From UKL13-2 sp038321965 (GTDB lineage: Bacteria; Pseudomonadota; Gammaproteobacteria; Burkholderiales; Usitatibacteraceae), in the NCBI GenBank assembly GCA_038321965.1, contig JBBQFL010000011.1, positions 27,422 to 91,421 on the forward strand: a DNA stretch of 64,000 nt. The letters are read 5' to 3'. How positions within the stretch are numbered: position 1 is the stretch's first letter; the number at the start of each line of letters is the position of its first letter. Position numbers and translations under genes: made by a program. Of this stretch, positions 10,801 to 18,911 are shown piece after piece. A model generated the notes under the pieces. That model was given only the letters and a program-made list of their open reading frames with translations. It had not been told where the DNA came from and did no database searches.

Positions 10801-10959
10801 CGTCCGCTGGGGATTTCGATTGTTGGCGGATTGATTGTGAGCCAGCTGCTCACTCTGTATACAACGCCGGTGGTATATCTTTATTTGGACCGTTTTCGCG
10901 TGTGGGGCAAAAGCAAATTTGCTCGTAGCGGCGGAATCGTCGCGCTGGAGGCTAGATGA
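7852..10959 (+). CDS. mdtC: RND multidrug efflux permease (MdtC-like)
   Basis: The second RND permease, 1035 residues, a paralogue of the gene just upstream. It starts with GTG directly abutting the TAA of mdtB. No Shine-Dalgarno sequence needs to be assumed, since translational coupling is likely. Asp401-Asp402 in TM4 (GFVVDDAIVVLEN) and the KKNAILMIDFA and FRPIMMTTMAA motifs are intact, so it should be proton-translocating. Its last bases overlap the start of the outer-membrane factor as ATGA. The tandem mdtB-mdtC arrangement, rather than a single acrB-like gene, is the diagnostic feature for this pump type. Confidence 0.93.
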   Translation: MNISEPFIRRPVATTLLTLGVTLAGAISFTLLPVSPLPQVDIPTISVSASLPGASPEVMAATVATPLERALGRIAGVNEITSQSSLGNARITLQFDLNRSVDGAARDVQAAIQAARSELPSSLPNNPTYRKVNPADAPSIILAMTSDTLTQGQIYDAASTVVAQKISQVAGVGQVIVGGSSLPAVRVELNPTTLNKYAISFSEVRAAITANNANRPKGIVEDGEKSWQIYANDQAKTAADYLPVIVAYRNGAAVRLSDVGDVVDSVQDLRNAGITNGKPSVVLLVTTQPNANIIETVDRVLAMVPELRASIPASVNLNVVMERTTTIRGSLREAGRTMVIAVALVIMVVFMFLRNVRATLIPAVAVPVSLIGTFSFMYLFGYSLDNLSLMALTIATGFVVDDAIVVLENVSRHLEKGVAPFEAALKGAREVSFTVVSMSLSLIAVFIPILLMGGIIGRFFREFAVTLSIAIMVSLVVSLTTTPMMCARLLHARRPDEEKKPGRISRWTDAAIGRVNKVYEVTLAWALRFPFLVFLTLIAAIGLNVYLYIIVPKGFLPQQDTGRIMGFIQADQSISFQAMRGKLTEYVDIVMTDPAVENVVAFTGGGQRNGGQMFMSLKPLKERDASADAIAARLRLKLAKVAGANLFLTPAQDFRGGGRQSNAGYQFTLQGDDVTELRKWTPLLQNALQDVPELTDVNSDQQVKGLQMTLVIDRATASRMGVTPAMIDTALYLAFGQAQVSTIYSALNQYRVVMEVAPEYWQSPEALNGIYVLSPIRGQVPLSAFSRYEPTTAALAVNHQGQFAASTVSFNLVEGISLSTGIQKIRDTMARIGVPTSITGSSQGTARIFQQGLDNQPWLILAALFTVYIVLGVLYESYIHPITILSTLPSAGVGALLALLAAGSELSIIALIGVILLIGIVKKNAILMIDFAISAERNEGKSAHDAIFEACMLRFRPIMMTTMAALLGAVPLAIGYGDGAELRRPLGISIVGGLIVSQLLTLYTTPVVYLYLDRFRVWGKSKFARSGGIVALEAR

Positions 10960-12398
10960 CAGGTTGCAAAATAATATGCGTGGCACTTGGCGTTGCCTTC
11001 CTAGGTGGCTGCGCCGTCGGGCCGGACTACAAGCGCCCCGACATACACGCACCAGTTGCCTACAAAGAAACAGCGGGCTGGAAAATCGCCGAGCCGCGCG
11101 ATGAGTTGGTGCGCGGCCAGTGGTGGAAGATGTTCGGCGACAGTACGTTGGACGGCTTGCTCGAACAGATCAATGTCTCGAACCAGAGCCTGAGAGTTTC
11201 CGAGGCGCGTTTCCGCCAGGCGCAGGCACTGACGCAATCGGCGCGGGCCAGCTATTACCCGACAGTGTCGGCGAACGCGTCGTCGACACGCAGTCGTGCT
11301 TCCGCCTCAAGGTCGCCAGGGGGCAACGATGTTTCCACCAACCACAGTCTCAATTTGAGTACCGGCTGGGAAATTGATGTGTGGGGGCGTATCCGCCGCA
11401 CGGTGGAAGCCAACGATGCCAGTGCGCAGGCTAGCGCTGCAGACCTTGAAGCGGCCCGCTTATCCCTGCAATCGGAGCTCGCCAATAACTACTTTCAGCT
11501 ACGCGTCAATGACGCGCAGAAACAGTTGTTCGCTGACACCATCACAGCCTATGAAAAATCGCTGGAGTTGACCAAGAATCGGTATGCCGTCGGCGTTGCC
11601 GGCAAGGTCGACGTGGTTCAGGCAGAAACACAGTTGCTCAGCGCGCAGGCGCAATCGATTGACCTTGGCGTGCAGCGCGCACAACTCGAGCATGCGATCG
11701 CCGTGCTGATCGGCAAGCCGCCAACAGATTTTTCATTTGCGAGCATTGAAACCAGCGGCGGACCATCAGTGGATTGGAAAGTGGCCATGCCGGCATTTCC
11801 CGTTGGGTTGCCTTCGACCCTGCTTGAGCGCAGGCCCGATATCGCCGCTGCAGAACGCCGCGCAGCCGCCGCCAATGCCCAGATCGGCGTCGCCAAAGCG
11901 GCCTACTTTCCGACGCTCAGTCTGACCGGATCTATTGGGTTCGCGAGCCCGACACTGGCCAACTGGATATCCGCACCCTACCGCGCTTGGTCACTGGGAC
12001 CATCGTTGGCGGAAACACTGCTCGATTTCGGTAAACGCGGGGCGGTGTCGGATCAGGCGATTGCTGCATACGATCAGACAGTCGCTACGTATCGGCAGAC
12101 GGTGCTGGAGGCGTTTCGAGACGTTGAAGACAATGTCGCCGCCCTGCGAATTCTGGAACAGGAAGCAAAGGTCCAGGCGGAGGCCGTGCGCGCCGCGCGC
12201 GAATCTGTTGCACTGACGTTGAATCAGTACAAGGCCGGGACGATCAGCTATCTGAGTGTGGTCACGGTGCAAACGGCGCAGTTGTCCAATGAGCGCACCT
12301 CGGTTGGTTTGCTGGGTCGGCGTCTGAGTGCGACGGTAGGATTGGTCAGGGCACTGGGTGGTGGCTGGAACGCATCGGATCTTATCGCCTCGAAATAA
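10956..12398 (+). CDS. Outer-membrane efflux lipoprotein (NodT/OprM family)
   Basis: The outer-membrane channel that completes the tripartite pump, 480 residues. The N-terminus has a lipoprotein signal with lipobox L16-G17-G18-C19 followed by AVGPDYKRP, the hallmark of NodT-type factors. Two tandem OEP repeats follow, with the usual RPDIAAAERRAAAANAQIG segment near the middle and a C-terminal YKAGTISYLSVV. The start overlaps the mdtC stop by four bases. The gene closes the operon; no clear intrinsic terminator follows in the next 185 bp. Confidence 0.93.
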   Translation: MTGCKIICVALGVAFLGGCAVGPDYKRPDIHAPVAYKETAGWKIAEPRDELVRGQWWKMFGDSTLDGLLEQINVSNQSLRVSEARFRQAQALTQSARASYYPTVSANASSTRSRASASRSPGGNDVSTNHSLNLSTGWEIDVWGRIRRTVEANDASAQASAADLEAARLSLQSELANNYFQLRVNDAQKQLFADTITAYEKSLELTKNRYAVGVAGKVDVVQAETQLLSAQAQSIDLGVQRAQLEHAIAVLIGKPPTDFSFASIETSGGPSVDWKVAMPAFPVGLPSTLLERRPDIAAAERRAAAANAQIGVAKAAYFPTLSLTGSIGFASPTLANWISAPYRAWSLGPSLAETLLDFGKRGAVSDQAIAAYDQTVATYRQTVLEAFRDVEDNVAALRILEQEAKVQAEAVRAARESVALTLNQYKAGTISYLSVVTVQTAQLSNERTSVGLLGRRLSATVGLVRALGGGWNASDLIASK

Positions 12399-12583
12399 GC
12401 AGCTGATTGCAGCATGGCAATGAGCTCTTAAACCAAGAAGCCGCAGTTAGACGGGCTCGCCTGCAATATAAGTTGTCAATCACTCCAGTCGGGAACAGCG
12501 TACCCTTCGCCTGCTGACGCGCCAATTCCGGTGCGCTTGCACCAGCGTGCTGGCATTACAACCACAATCATTGGAAAAATAAA

Positions 12584-13096
12584 ATGGGATTCTTCGACTT
12601 TCTGACCTCCACCAAACGTCCCGCCGCCGGCGTGGCGGCTTTGCCGGCACAGGCTGTGCGTGACAAGCTGTTGGCGCTCAATCGCACGACCGCGCCGTTT
12701 AAGTTGATCGACGGTAAATCCGAGGGCGTGGATGTGATCGCCGAATGGAATATCGTCGACGCAAAGTGGTACGAAATATTTGCCAAGGCCGGATTGTCCA
12801 AGGCGTTCAAGATTTATCTCAAGCTCGATGAAAGCACGCACGAAGTGCGGGCGATGGATCGCGAGATCACTATCGAATGGCGTGCCGGTGTGCCTTCAGT
12901 CTCATTCGCCGTAAGCACCTTCAAAGGCCAGCAGCAATCGGTCGAATTCGGCAAGGCCTGGGGCTTTACCGAAAAGCTCACCACGGGCGAGATCTACAAC
13001 TACCGCTTTTCGACCAAAGAACTGAAGGAGCCGATTCAGGCGGCAGTGACAGAATGCGGCTGGACGTATAAGGGCGTTGCATTCGGCAAGTTGTGA
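12584..13096 (+). CDS. Conserved hypothetical protein (170 aa)
   Basis: A 170-residue soluble protein starting MGFFDFLTSTKRPAAG. There is no signal peptide or membrane segment. The body is a mixed alpha/beta sequence with several Trp-containing motifs (IAEWNIVDAKWYEIF, GKAWGFTEKL, ECGWTYKGVAFGKL). It looks like a conserved single-domain protein, but I do not recognise a named family and give no function. A weak GGAAAAATAAA lies before the ATG. A perfect hairpin directly downstream separates it from the convergent small secreted gene. Confidence 0.7.
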   Translation: MGFFDFLTSTKRPAAGVAALPAQAVRDKLLALNRTTAPFKLIDGKSEGVDVIAEWNIVDAKWYEIFAKAGLSKAFKIYLKLDESTHEVRAMDREITIEWRAGVPSVSFAVSTFKGQQQSVEFGKAWGFTEKLTTGEIYNYRFSTKELKEPIQAAVTECGWTYKGVAFGKL

Positions 13097-13111
13097 TCTG
13101 CGGCGCGGCAT

Positions 13112-13143
13112 TCAGTTGGCAATAGCGGGCCATTGCCAACTGA
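13112..13143. terminator. Bidirectional terminator-like hairpin
   Basis: Twelve-base perfect arms (TCAGTTGGCAAT and its complement ATTGCCAACTGA) flank an 8-base loop AGCGGGCC. It sits exactly between the convergent genes ending at 13096 and 13161, where a shared terminator is expected. There is no long T-run on either side, so efficiency is uncertain. Confidence 0.65.
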
Positions 13144-13160
13144 CTATGAGGATTCGCCAG

Positions 13161-13448
13161 TTATTTCTTATTAACCGTTACCAGTTGCTGACCATTTTCA
13201 CAACGCCTGGCATCCGTCGGCTCGGTGGCGATGGTCGACTTGCCAAGCTCGCTGGCTGGATTTCCCTTGCAAGCTTCAGTGGCCGTTGTTGCCCAATTGC
13301 ACACCAGGTTATCCCCGGATGAGTAGAGCTTGCTCTTCCAGCAATAGACGGCACCGGTAGACGAAGCCGCGTCAGCCGCGATGGCAACAGATGTCAACGC
13401 TGACAAACAAATCGAGCAGGCGGTGACGAGGAGAAGTAGTATTTTCAT
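13161..13448 (-). CDS. Small secreted cysteine-containing protein
   Basis: A 95-residue protein with a clear Sec signal peptide (MKILLLLVTACSICLSALTSVAIAADA shown here only as its first and last parts: MKILLLLVTACS and SVAIA, cleavage likely near AIA-AD). The mature part of about 70 residues has four cysteines (YCWK, LVCNW, EACKG, RRCEN) that could form two disulfides in the periplasm. A GAAAGGAATTT sequence precedes the ATG. No family is recognised. The composition and length are plausible for a real gene, and the convergent hairpin downstream supports it. Confidence 0.65.
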   Translation of the reverse strand: MKILLLLVTACSICLSALTSVAIAADAASSTGAVYCWKSKLYSSGDNLVCNWATTATEACKGNPASELGKSTIATEPTDARRCENGQQLVTVNKK

Positions 13449-13829
13449 GTGAGAAATTCCTTTCGGGGATCGGGATGATATCGATCGGTGCTGTTGGGTA
13501 AGGTCATAAGCGCGCTGTGCAGACAGACGCCTTCCTTAACGCTTAATTGCCGTCTGTACCATCAATGGTTCCAGAAATTTCATGACCGCAAGTCTTGATT
13601 TGTGACCGTGCTTGACGACTTGCCCGCCTTCGCAGCCAAACGGCAACAGTCACCATGTTCTGGCAAGTTCAATCAACTAAATGCATGCTTAACTTTTCCG
13701 CCGAACGAACATTTAGCGTCTTTGTCTACATAGATGCAGCCACATCTGCGTCAAGCTATATTGGTGTCAGTTCCAGGCCGCGCGCTGGAACGCACGCCAA
13801 TCATCAGACTCGGGAAGGGCATCAATCAC
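13449..13829. other. Intergenic region, no gene seen
   Basis: About 380 bp between two divergent genes, so it should hold both promoters. I see a 7-bp inverted repeat ACAGACG/CGTCTGT at 13523-13529 and 13551-13557, with a 21-base loop. The rest has no convincing reading frame, and I can point to no consensus promoter with confidence. Confidence 0.4.
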
Positions 13830-14546
13830 ATGACAGACACGCACAAGATAAATTTGGTCCTCCTGCCCGGCTTGCTCACTGACGCGCGCTTGTTTCAGTT
13901 TCAGACAGAGGATCTCTCGGATATGGCCCAATCTATCGTTGGCGACTTGACCGTCGCGGATACGATTGCGGAACTGGCCGCCGCAGTATTGGTACACGCA
14001 CCACCCAGGTTTGCGTTGGCAGGATTGTCGATGGGAGGCTACGTTGCGCTGGAGATCATGCGGCAGGCGCCAGAGCGGGTGCAGGGCTTGGCATTGCTTG
14101 ACACTAGCGCACGCCCCGATGCGCCGGAGGCAAAGGCCAACAGGTCGAAAATGATGGAACTGGCAGAGAGCAATTTTCAGGTGGTTCTTGACAACTTGAT
14201 GCCCAAGCTTGTCCATCCCTCGCGCATGACCTACAACTCAATTGTCGATACCATCTATTCGATGGGACACCGCATCGGCAAAGATGCATTCATGCGGCAA
14301 CAACGCGCCATCATGGGGCGGATCGATAGCCGCCCCTATCTCGGCAAAATCAATTGCCCGACCATGATCTTGTGTGGCCGCGATGACGTGATCACGCCTG
14401 TGGAAATACATGAGGAAATGGCGGATGCCATTGCCGGCGCGAGTGTGGTCGTGATTGAACAGTGCCCACACCTATCCGCAATGGGTCAGCCAAAGCTGGT
14501 GTCGGAAGCGATGCGGGTTTGGTTGCGTGGGATTAAGTACCCGTAG
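13830..14546 (+). CDS. Alpha/beta-fold hydrolase
   Basis: A 238-residue cytoplasmic alpha/beta hydrolase. The nucleophile elbow is AGLSMGG (Ser67), and the acid and base are probably the Asp of GRDDVITP and the His of EQCPHLSAM near the C-terminus. The ATG at 13830 is preferred over the upstream in-frame start at 13734 because the extra 32 residues are not protein-like and GGGAAGGG lies 11 bases before 13830. The cap region contains MRQQRAIMGRIDSRP. This is close to the group of small uncharacterised hydrolases; the substrate is not predictable. It converges with ycaO, with only 14 bp between the stops. Confidence 0.85.
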   Translation: MTDTHKINLVLLPGLLTDARLFQFQTEDLSDMAQSIVGDLTVADTIAELAAAVLVHAPPRFALAGLSMGGYVALEIMRQAPERVQGLALLDTSARPDAPEAKANRSKMMELAESNFQVVLDNLMPKLVHPSRMTYNSIVDTIYSMGHRIGKDAFMRQQRAIMGRIDSRPYLGKINCPTMILCGRDDVITPVEIHEEMADAIAGASVVVIEQCPHLSAMGQPKLVSEAMRVWLRGIKYP

Positions 14547-14560
14547 TCAGATCGTTCGCA

Positions 14561-16291
14561 TCACACCATCTGTGGCCGCTGTACCTTTTCGTATGCGATC
14601 AGCAATTGCGTGTGCATTTTGCTGCCTTCCATGTTTGCACCGAGTGTATTGAGGCCAAAGAACTGCCCCTCGCGATTCACCAGCGCATACGCCTGCCTGA
14701 GTGTCTTTTCCCCGAACAACAACTTCAGGCTTGTGTTGTATGGCTTCGCGTCCTCTAGCTGAAGAATGTTTTCGACACAACGATAAACGCGGGCGCGTTC
14801 TTCGCCGAGCTGTCCGAACTGGCTGATCCATGCGCAACCGTCAAGCGCCGCATCGGTGTCGCCGGCCGCCAGCCCAAGTAACGCCTTGAGTTCGCCCACA
14901 CGCAGGTCGACCCACGCAGTACCGGCATCGGCGGCGAGGCCGATGAGTGTGGTGATTGGAAGGTTCTCGGCCAGATCGAGGTCCAGAAGCGTATCGAGCA
15001 ATTCGGCACATTCCTCAGAGGTGAGTTCAGGCAGGCGCAGGATCGCGGGGCGCACCAGATTGCCAACGCTATTGTTCTCCCATTGCAATTCTTCGATGGG
15101 ATAAATCTCCGACATGCCGGGCACGAATATGCGGCAGGCGTAAACGCCAAGGTGCGTGAAATCGGCGACGTAAATGCCGTGGCCGCTGGCGTGTATGCGC
15201 GCCACCGACCAGTCGTAATCTTCCTGTGTCGTCGTGCCGAAATTCCAGTCGACAAATGGAAAGTCCGGCTTATCGCGCAGATATTCCCAGCTCACCACAC
15301 CGCTGGAATCGACAAAATGAATTTCCAGATTCTGCGCATCGGCAATTTCGTTCATATCGAAGCCCGCCGCCGGAAAGTCGCCCAGCGAATCGAGCGCGCG
15401 GCCTTGAAGCAGTTCAGTCAGCGCACGTTCCAGTGCGACTTCAAAACGTGGATGGGCACCGAAGCTGGCGAAAATACCCTGGTCTTTTGGATGCAGCATC
15501 GTCACGCTCATCACCGGGTATTCGCCACCGAGCGAGGCGTCTTTTACCAGAATGCCAAAGCCCGCGGCGCGCAGGCCACGAATGCCCGCCGCGATACGTG
15601 GAAAGCGGTTGATCACAGCTTCCGGAACATCGGGCAGGCAGATGCCTTCGCGAATGATGCGGAACTTGATGTCGCGCTCAAAAATTTCGGAGAGCGCCTG
15701 CGTACGCGCCTCCATCATGGTGTTGCCGGCAGACATGCCGTTGCTCACGTAGATATTGCCGATGACGTTTACCGGAAACAGCGCCGTCGCACCATCGCGC
15801 AAGCGCGTGTATGGAATCGCGCAAATGCCGCGGGCAGCGTTGCCAGAATTAAGGTCGATCAACTGGTCCGCACGCACCGCTTTATCGGGGTTGTAGAAGT
15901 CCTGCAGCTCTGGGTTGAGTAGCGCCTTCGGCCACGCCTTGCCCTTGGCTTTTAGGGGGAACCACTGCTCATTCGGGTAATGCACAAATTTATTGTTGGC
16001 GATCTTTTCACCCAGATAAAAATGCGTCCAGAAATAGTTGGTGCTCAGGCGCTCGAAAAATTCCCCCAGCGCGCTCGCGCGAGCGGCCAGCTCAGAGCCG
16101 CCCTTGCCGTTGCTGAACAGCCGCGTGCAATCGCGGTCGGTAACATGCACCGACCAGATGTTTTCGATTTCATTGAGCCATGAGCGTTCTTCGACGTGAA
16201 AGCCGATCGCTTCCAGTTTGCCCCGTAGCGTGGCGATCGAGGATTCGAGCGAGGCGTCCTTGCTTGGGATGAAGGTTTCGTGTTTGGCCAT
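14561..16291 (-). CDS. ycaO: YcaO, ATP-dependent cyclodehydratase-family protein
   Basis: A 576-residue protein matching full-length E. coli YcaO in size and motifs: MAKHETFIPSKDASLE at the start, ARASALGEFFERLST and SGMSAGNTMMEARTQALSEIFER in the ATP-binding YcaO domain, and a C-terminal helical TPR-like region. YcaO proteins bind ATP and activate amide backbones. The E. coli protein has been linked to efficient RimO-dependent methylthiolation of ribosomal protein S12. There are no azoline-peptide precursor or dehydrogenase genes nearby, so a RiPP role is unlikely and the housekeeping role is favoured. Confidence 0.93.
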   Translation of the reverse strand: MAKHETFIPSKDASLESSIATLRGKLEAIGFHVEERSWLNEIENIWSVHVTDRDCTRLFSNGKGGSELAARASALGEFFERLSTNYFWTHFYLGEKIANNKFVHYPNEQWFPLKAKGKAWPKALLNPELQDFYNPDKAVRADQLIDLNSGNAARGICAIPYTRLRDGATALFPVNVIGNIYVSNGMSAGNTMMEARTQALSEIFERDIKFRIIREGICLPDVPEAVINRFPRIAAGIRGLRAAGFGILVKDASLGGEYPVMSVTMLHPKDQGIFASFGAHPRFEVALERALTELLQGRALDSLGDFPAAGFDMNEIADAQNLEIHFVDSSGVVSWEYLRDKPDFPFVDWNFGTTTQEDYDWSVARIHASGHGIYVADFTHLGVYACRIFVPGMSEIYPIEELQWENNSVGNLVRPAILRLPELTSEECAELLDTLLDLDLAENLPITTLIGLAADAGTAWVDLRVGELKALLGLAAGDTDAALDGCAWISQFGQLGEERARVYRCVENILQLEDAKPYNTSLKLLFGEKTLRQAYALVNREGQFFGLNTLGANMEGSKMHTQLLIAYEKVQRPQMV

Positions 16292-16476
16292 GGCGAGTCT
16301 CTATTTAAGCGAAATAGCGTCATGGTACGCAGGGCGCGATAGACGCGTTGTAATATTTTTTTGTTATCGTAGCGCGTAGGATGTGGGACGACTTAAATTG
16401 CCAAAGGCTAGCAATGGCGCGCTGTTTCGAGCATAAAAAGCTGAGAAAGCGCGCCGAATGGCGATCTACGGAAACT

Positions 16477-17763
16477 TCATTTCACCAAGCCCCGCGACAT
16501 ATCCATGATCAACCGCGTCGCCAGATACAAGCGCGGCTCGATAGAGTCGATGTGCACGTATTCGCTGTCGTTGGAGTGGGCACCAAAACTCAACAGGCCG
16601 AAACGTTCGATCACCGGTTTGCTATTGCCCAGGGCTGCAAACGCCGCGTCAGTCCCGCCGCCGGCGACGCTTTCAGTGACATTCAGTGTCTTGCCAAGCT
16701 CTGCGTAAATCGTTTTTGCGTGCTTGCCAACGACCGCCGCAGCAGGATTGAATTGCAATGGTGGACGGCGGCGCTCGAAGGTCATCTCCACTTTGGTTTC
16801 GGGGATGAGCTGTTTGGTGATCGTGTCGCGGATTTTTTTCTCCAGCCCTTCATAGTCCGCAATTCGAACAACCCGGACATCGGCGGCACCTGTGGCCTCT
16901 GCAGGAATGACATTGCGGTTGGTACCACCGTTGATCATGGTCCAGTTCATCTTGACGCCGGTGGCGGGATCTGAAAAGTCTTTGGTTTGCAACATTTGAT
17001 GGGCCAGTTCATAAATCGCGTTGCGACCGCGTTCAGGGGCCGATCCAGCATGTGACGCTTTACCGGTGACTTTCAGCGTGACGGCGGCGATGCCGGCAGT
17101 CGCCAGCGATAGCGTATCGGATAAAATCGGCGAGCCCTCGTGGGACATGGTGAGGTCGTGCTCAGCGCCCAGCTTGGCAAAAACATTGCGGCTCGCAGGT
17201 GAGCTGATCTCTTCATCGCCGTTGATCAACACGGTGAGGGTGCCGTAATCGCGAAAATTCATTGCCTTCAACATGGCGAGGGTGTGAAGGATAACCGCAA
17301 TGCCGGCCTTGTCGTCACCGATGCCCAATCCATAGGCGCGGTTGCCATCGATGCGAAACGGCTGATTGGCGAGCATGCCTTTCAGGTAGACGGTATCCAT
17401 ATGCGCAATCAGCAGAATTTTCTTGCTGCCGGTGCCCTTGAATGTGGCTTTGACCATGCGGCCGATTTTCGCCGGGGTATCGTGCATGCGGTATGCATCC
17501 GCACCAGGCTCGATAAATTCAACCTCGCCGCCCAGCGTTTTGAGACGGTCGTAAATCATTTGCGAAATCCGGTCCAGTCCATCGCGATCGCCGCTGCCGG
17601 ACTCGATATTGACAAGCTCTTTGAGCGTGTCGAGGAGTGGCTGCTTTTGCTGACTCGCCAGCGTCATTACCGCCTGGTCGGGCGCGGCGATGGTAGCGAA
17701 AGGAAGCAGGGTGCAGGCTGTAGCCGCCAGGTGCGATAGGCGGCGAATCAGTGACAGTGACAT
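16477..17763 (-). CDS. Exported M20 peptidase (glutamate carboxypeptidase-like)
   Basis: A 428-residue zinc metallopeptidase of family M20, closest in motif pattern to the CPG2 (carboxypeptidase G2) group. Zinc-site motifs are visible: HMDTVYLKG, GIGDDKAG, INGDEEISS, and a C-terminal FGAHSNDSEYV histidine. A Sec signal (LSHLAATACTLLPFATIAAP) precedes the catalytic domain, so it acts in the periplasm. VTGKASHAGSAPERGRNAI marks the dimerisation domain. It shares strand with the secreted gene to its right, separated by 72 bp. CPG2 relatives release C-terminal glutamate from folates and peptides; the actual substrate is not proven. Confidence 0.9.
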   Translation of the reverse strand: MSLSLIRRLSHLAATACTLLPFATIAAPDQAVMTLASQQKQPLLDTLKELVNIESGSGDRDGLDRISQMIYDRLKTLGGEVEFIEPGADAYRMHDTPAKIGRMVKATFKGTGSKKILLIAHMDTVYLKGMLANQPFRIDGNRAYGLGIGDDKAGIAVILHTLAMLKAMNFRDYGTLTVLINGDEEISSPASRNVFAKLGAEHDLTMSHEGSPILSDTLSLATAGIAAVTLKVTGKASHAGSAPERGRNAIYELAHQMLQTKDFSDPATGVKMNWTMINGGTNRNVIPAEATGAADVRVVRIADYEGLEKKIRDTITKQLIPETKVEMTFERRRPPLQFNPAAAVVGKHAKTIYAELGKTLNVTESVAGGGTDAAFAALGNSKPVIERFGLLSFGAHSNDSEYVHIDSIEPRLYLATRLIMDMSRGLVK

Positions 17764-17835
17764 GGGATTTCCTGTGGGGGGGTGGGTAGATGACGACAGC
17801 TTAACGCGAACCCACTCAACAAGTCTTGCTCAGCG

Positions 17836-18702
17836 TCAGGGACGCAACCCACCCAGTATTGCCGCGACGCTGCAGGTCTCGGTCGCTTCCAGCTGCACGG
17901 CCAGTTCGAGCGACATGGATTTCGCATTGACGATGATGTTGGTGGACTGCCATGCGCCGCGTTTGCCATCGCTGCAGTTGAGCACGCCATTGGCTATCAA
18001 ACGCGAGCCGTTGGTGGTGAAATTGCCACTGTAGGTGCATTGCAGGCCCGTCACGCCTGAAAGCATGATGCTGATGGGACCGCTGGTCGTGCCAACCATG
18101 CCGATGTCGTATTGTCCGTAGGTTGCCCGGCCACCGTTGTTTTGGGATTGGGTGCAATTGCTACGGGTCTCGACGATGGCTCCCTGCCATTGTCCGGCGA
18201 GCCCCGGAATGATCGGCGCTGGTGGGCCGAAGATCTGTCGTGTGATTTGCCGGGCGCTGGCGAGTCCGTCGATGGTGTAACTCATCGCCCCGGTATCGTT
18301 GCTGGAGAACGTGAGCGACATCGTTCCGACCTTGGTGAAATTCAATCCGCTACCGCTCCAAGGCATGGTTGGTGTTGCGCCACCCTTGAATCTGAGCATG
18401 TCGCCGGAACAGGCTGCACCGGAAATTGTGCAGGACACGGTGTACCAGGTGGGAATGCCGGCGGCATCGTATACGAACATCGTGACAAACATGATGCTCG
18501 ATTGCTGTGTGAGGGTCGCCCCCCATCCAGATTCGTTCGCGTTCCACCAGAGCCCCGTGAGCGGAGAAGCGGCGGAGGTGTCGACCGTGTAGGTCTGCGC
18601 CTCGCTGAACGTTGGCAGGAGCAGTGCAAGCGTCAACGCGAGGCCGGATGCAACACGCGAAGTGATGGTCGAATTATTCATTGAAGGTATCGTTGTTGTC
18701 AT
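17836..18702 (-). CDS. Secreted protein with WW-E-GWG module
   Basis: A 288-residue exported protein. After the N-terminal signal (SGLALTLALLLPTFSEAQ) comes a module beginning LWWNANESGWGATLTQQ and continuing FVYDAAGIPTWYTV. The same pattern appears twice at the C-terminus of the large RCC1 protein at 31642-35529. The C-terminal half (from about residue 165, GQWQGAIVETRSNCTQSQ) contains several cysteines. The start at 18702 is an ATG without a good Shine-Dalgarno; the ATG at 18681 is equally possible and leaves a shorter signal peptide. The module is widespread in hypothetical secreted proteins of Proteobacteria; I know of no assigned function. Confidence 0.75.
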   Translation of the reverse strand: MTTTIPSMNNSTITSRVASGLALTLALLLPTFSEAQTYTVDTSAASPLTGLWWNANESGWGATLTQQSSIMFVTMFVYDAAGIPTWYTVSCTISGAACSGDMLRFKGGATPTMPWSGSGLNFTKVGTMSLTFSSNDTGAMSYTIDGLASARQITRQIFGPPAPIIPGLAGQWQGAIVETRSNCTQSQNNGGRATYGQYDIGMVGTTSGPISIMLSGVTGLQCTYSGNFTTNGSRLIANGVLNCSDGKRGAWQSTNIIVNAKSMSLELAVQLEATETCSVAAILGGLRP

Positions 18703-18911
18703 GTTGAGTTTGGAACAGATTACTGCACTTACGTTCCATGCCAGGCGGAATAGATAAATGACGGCGAAGATTTGTAACGTAACGTAGAGGATAAAATGCG
18801 AGTCACGCTGTTTGCAATGCGCAAAGCACCAGCCTTCCGATGCGCCTGTCACACGTTGGTCAAGCAGTCGGCGTGCCGCGACAAAATCTGCACCACATAG
18901 GAGCTTCGGTA

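Noticed and set aside
15083..15922. A 279-codon plus-strand frame opposite ycaO.
   Set aside because: YcaO on the other strand is full length with intact motifs; this frame shows no family features.
14561..16291. YcaO as part of a RiPP (azoline peptide) cluster.
   Set aside because: No precursor peptide, E1-like partner or dehydrogenase gene is nearby, and the protein matches the stand-alone housekeeping YcaO in full length.
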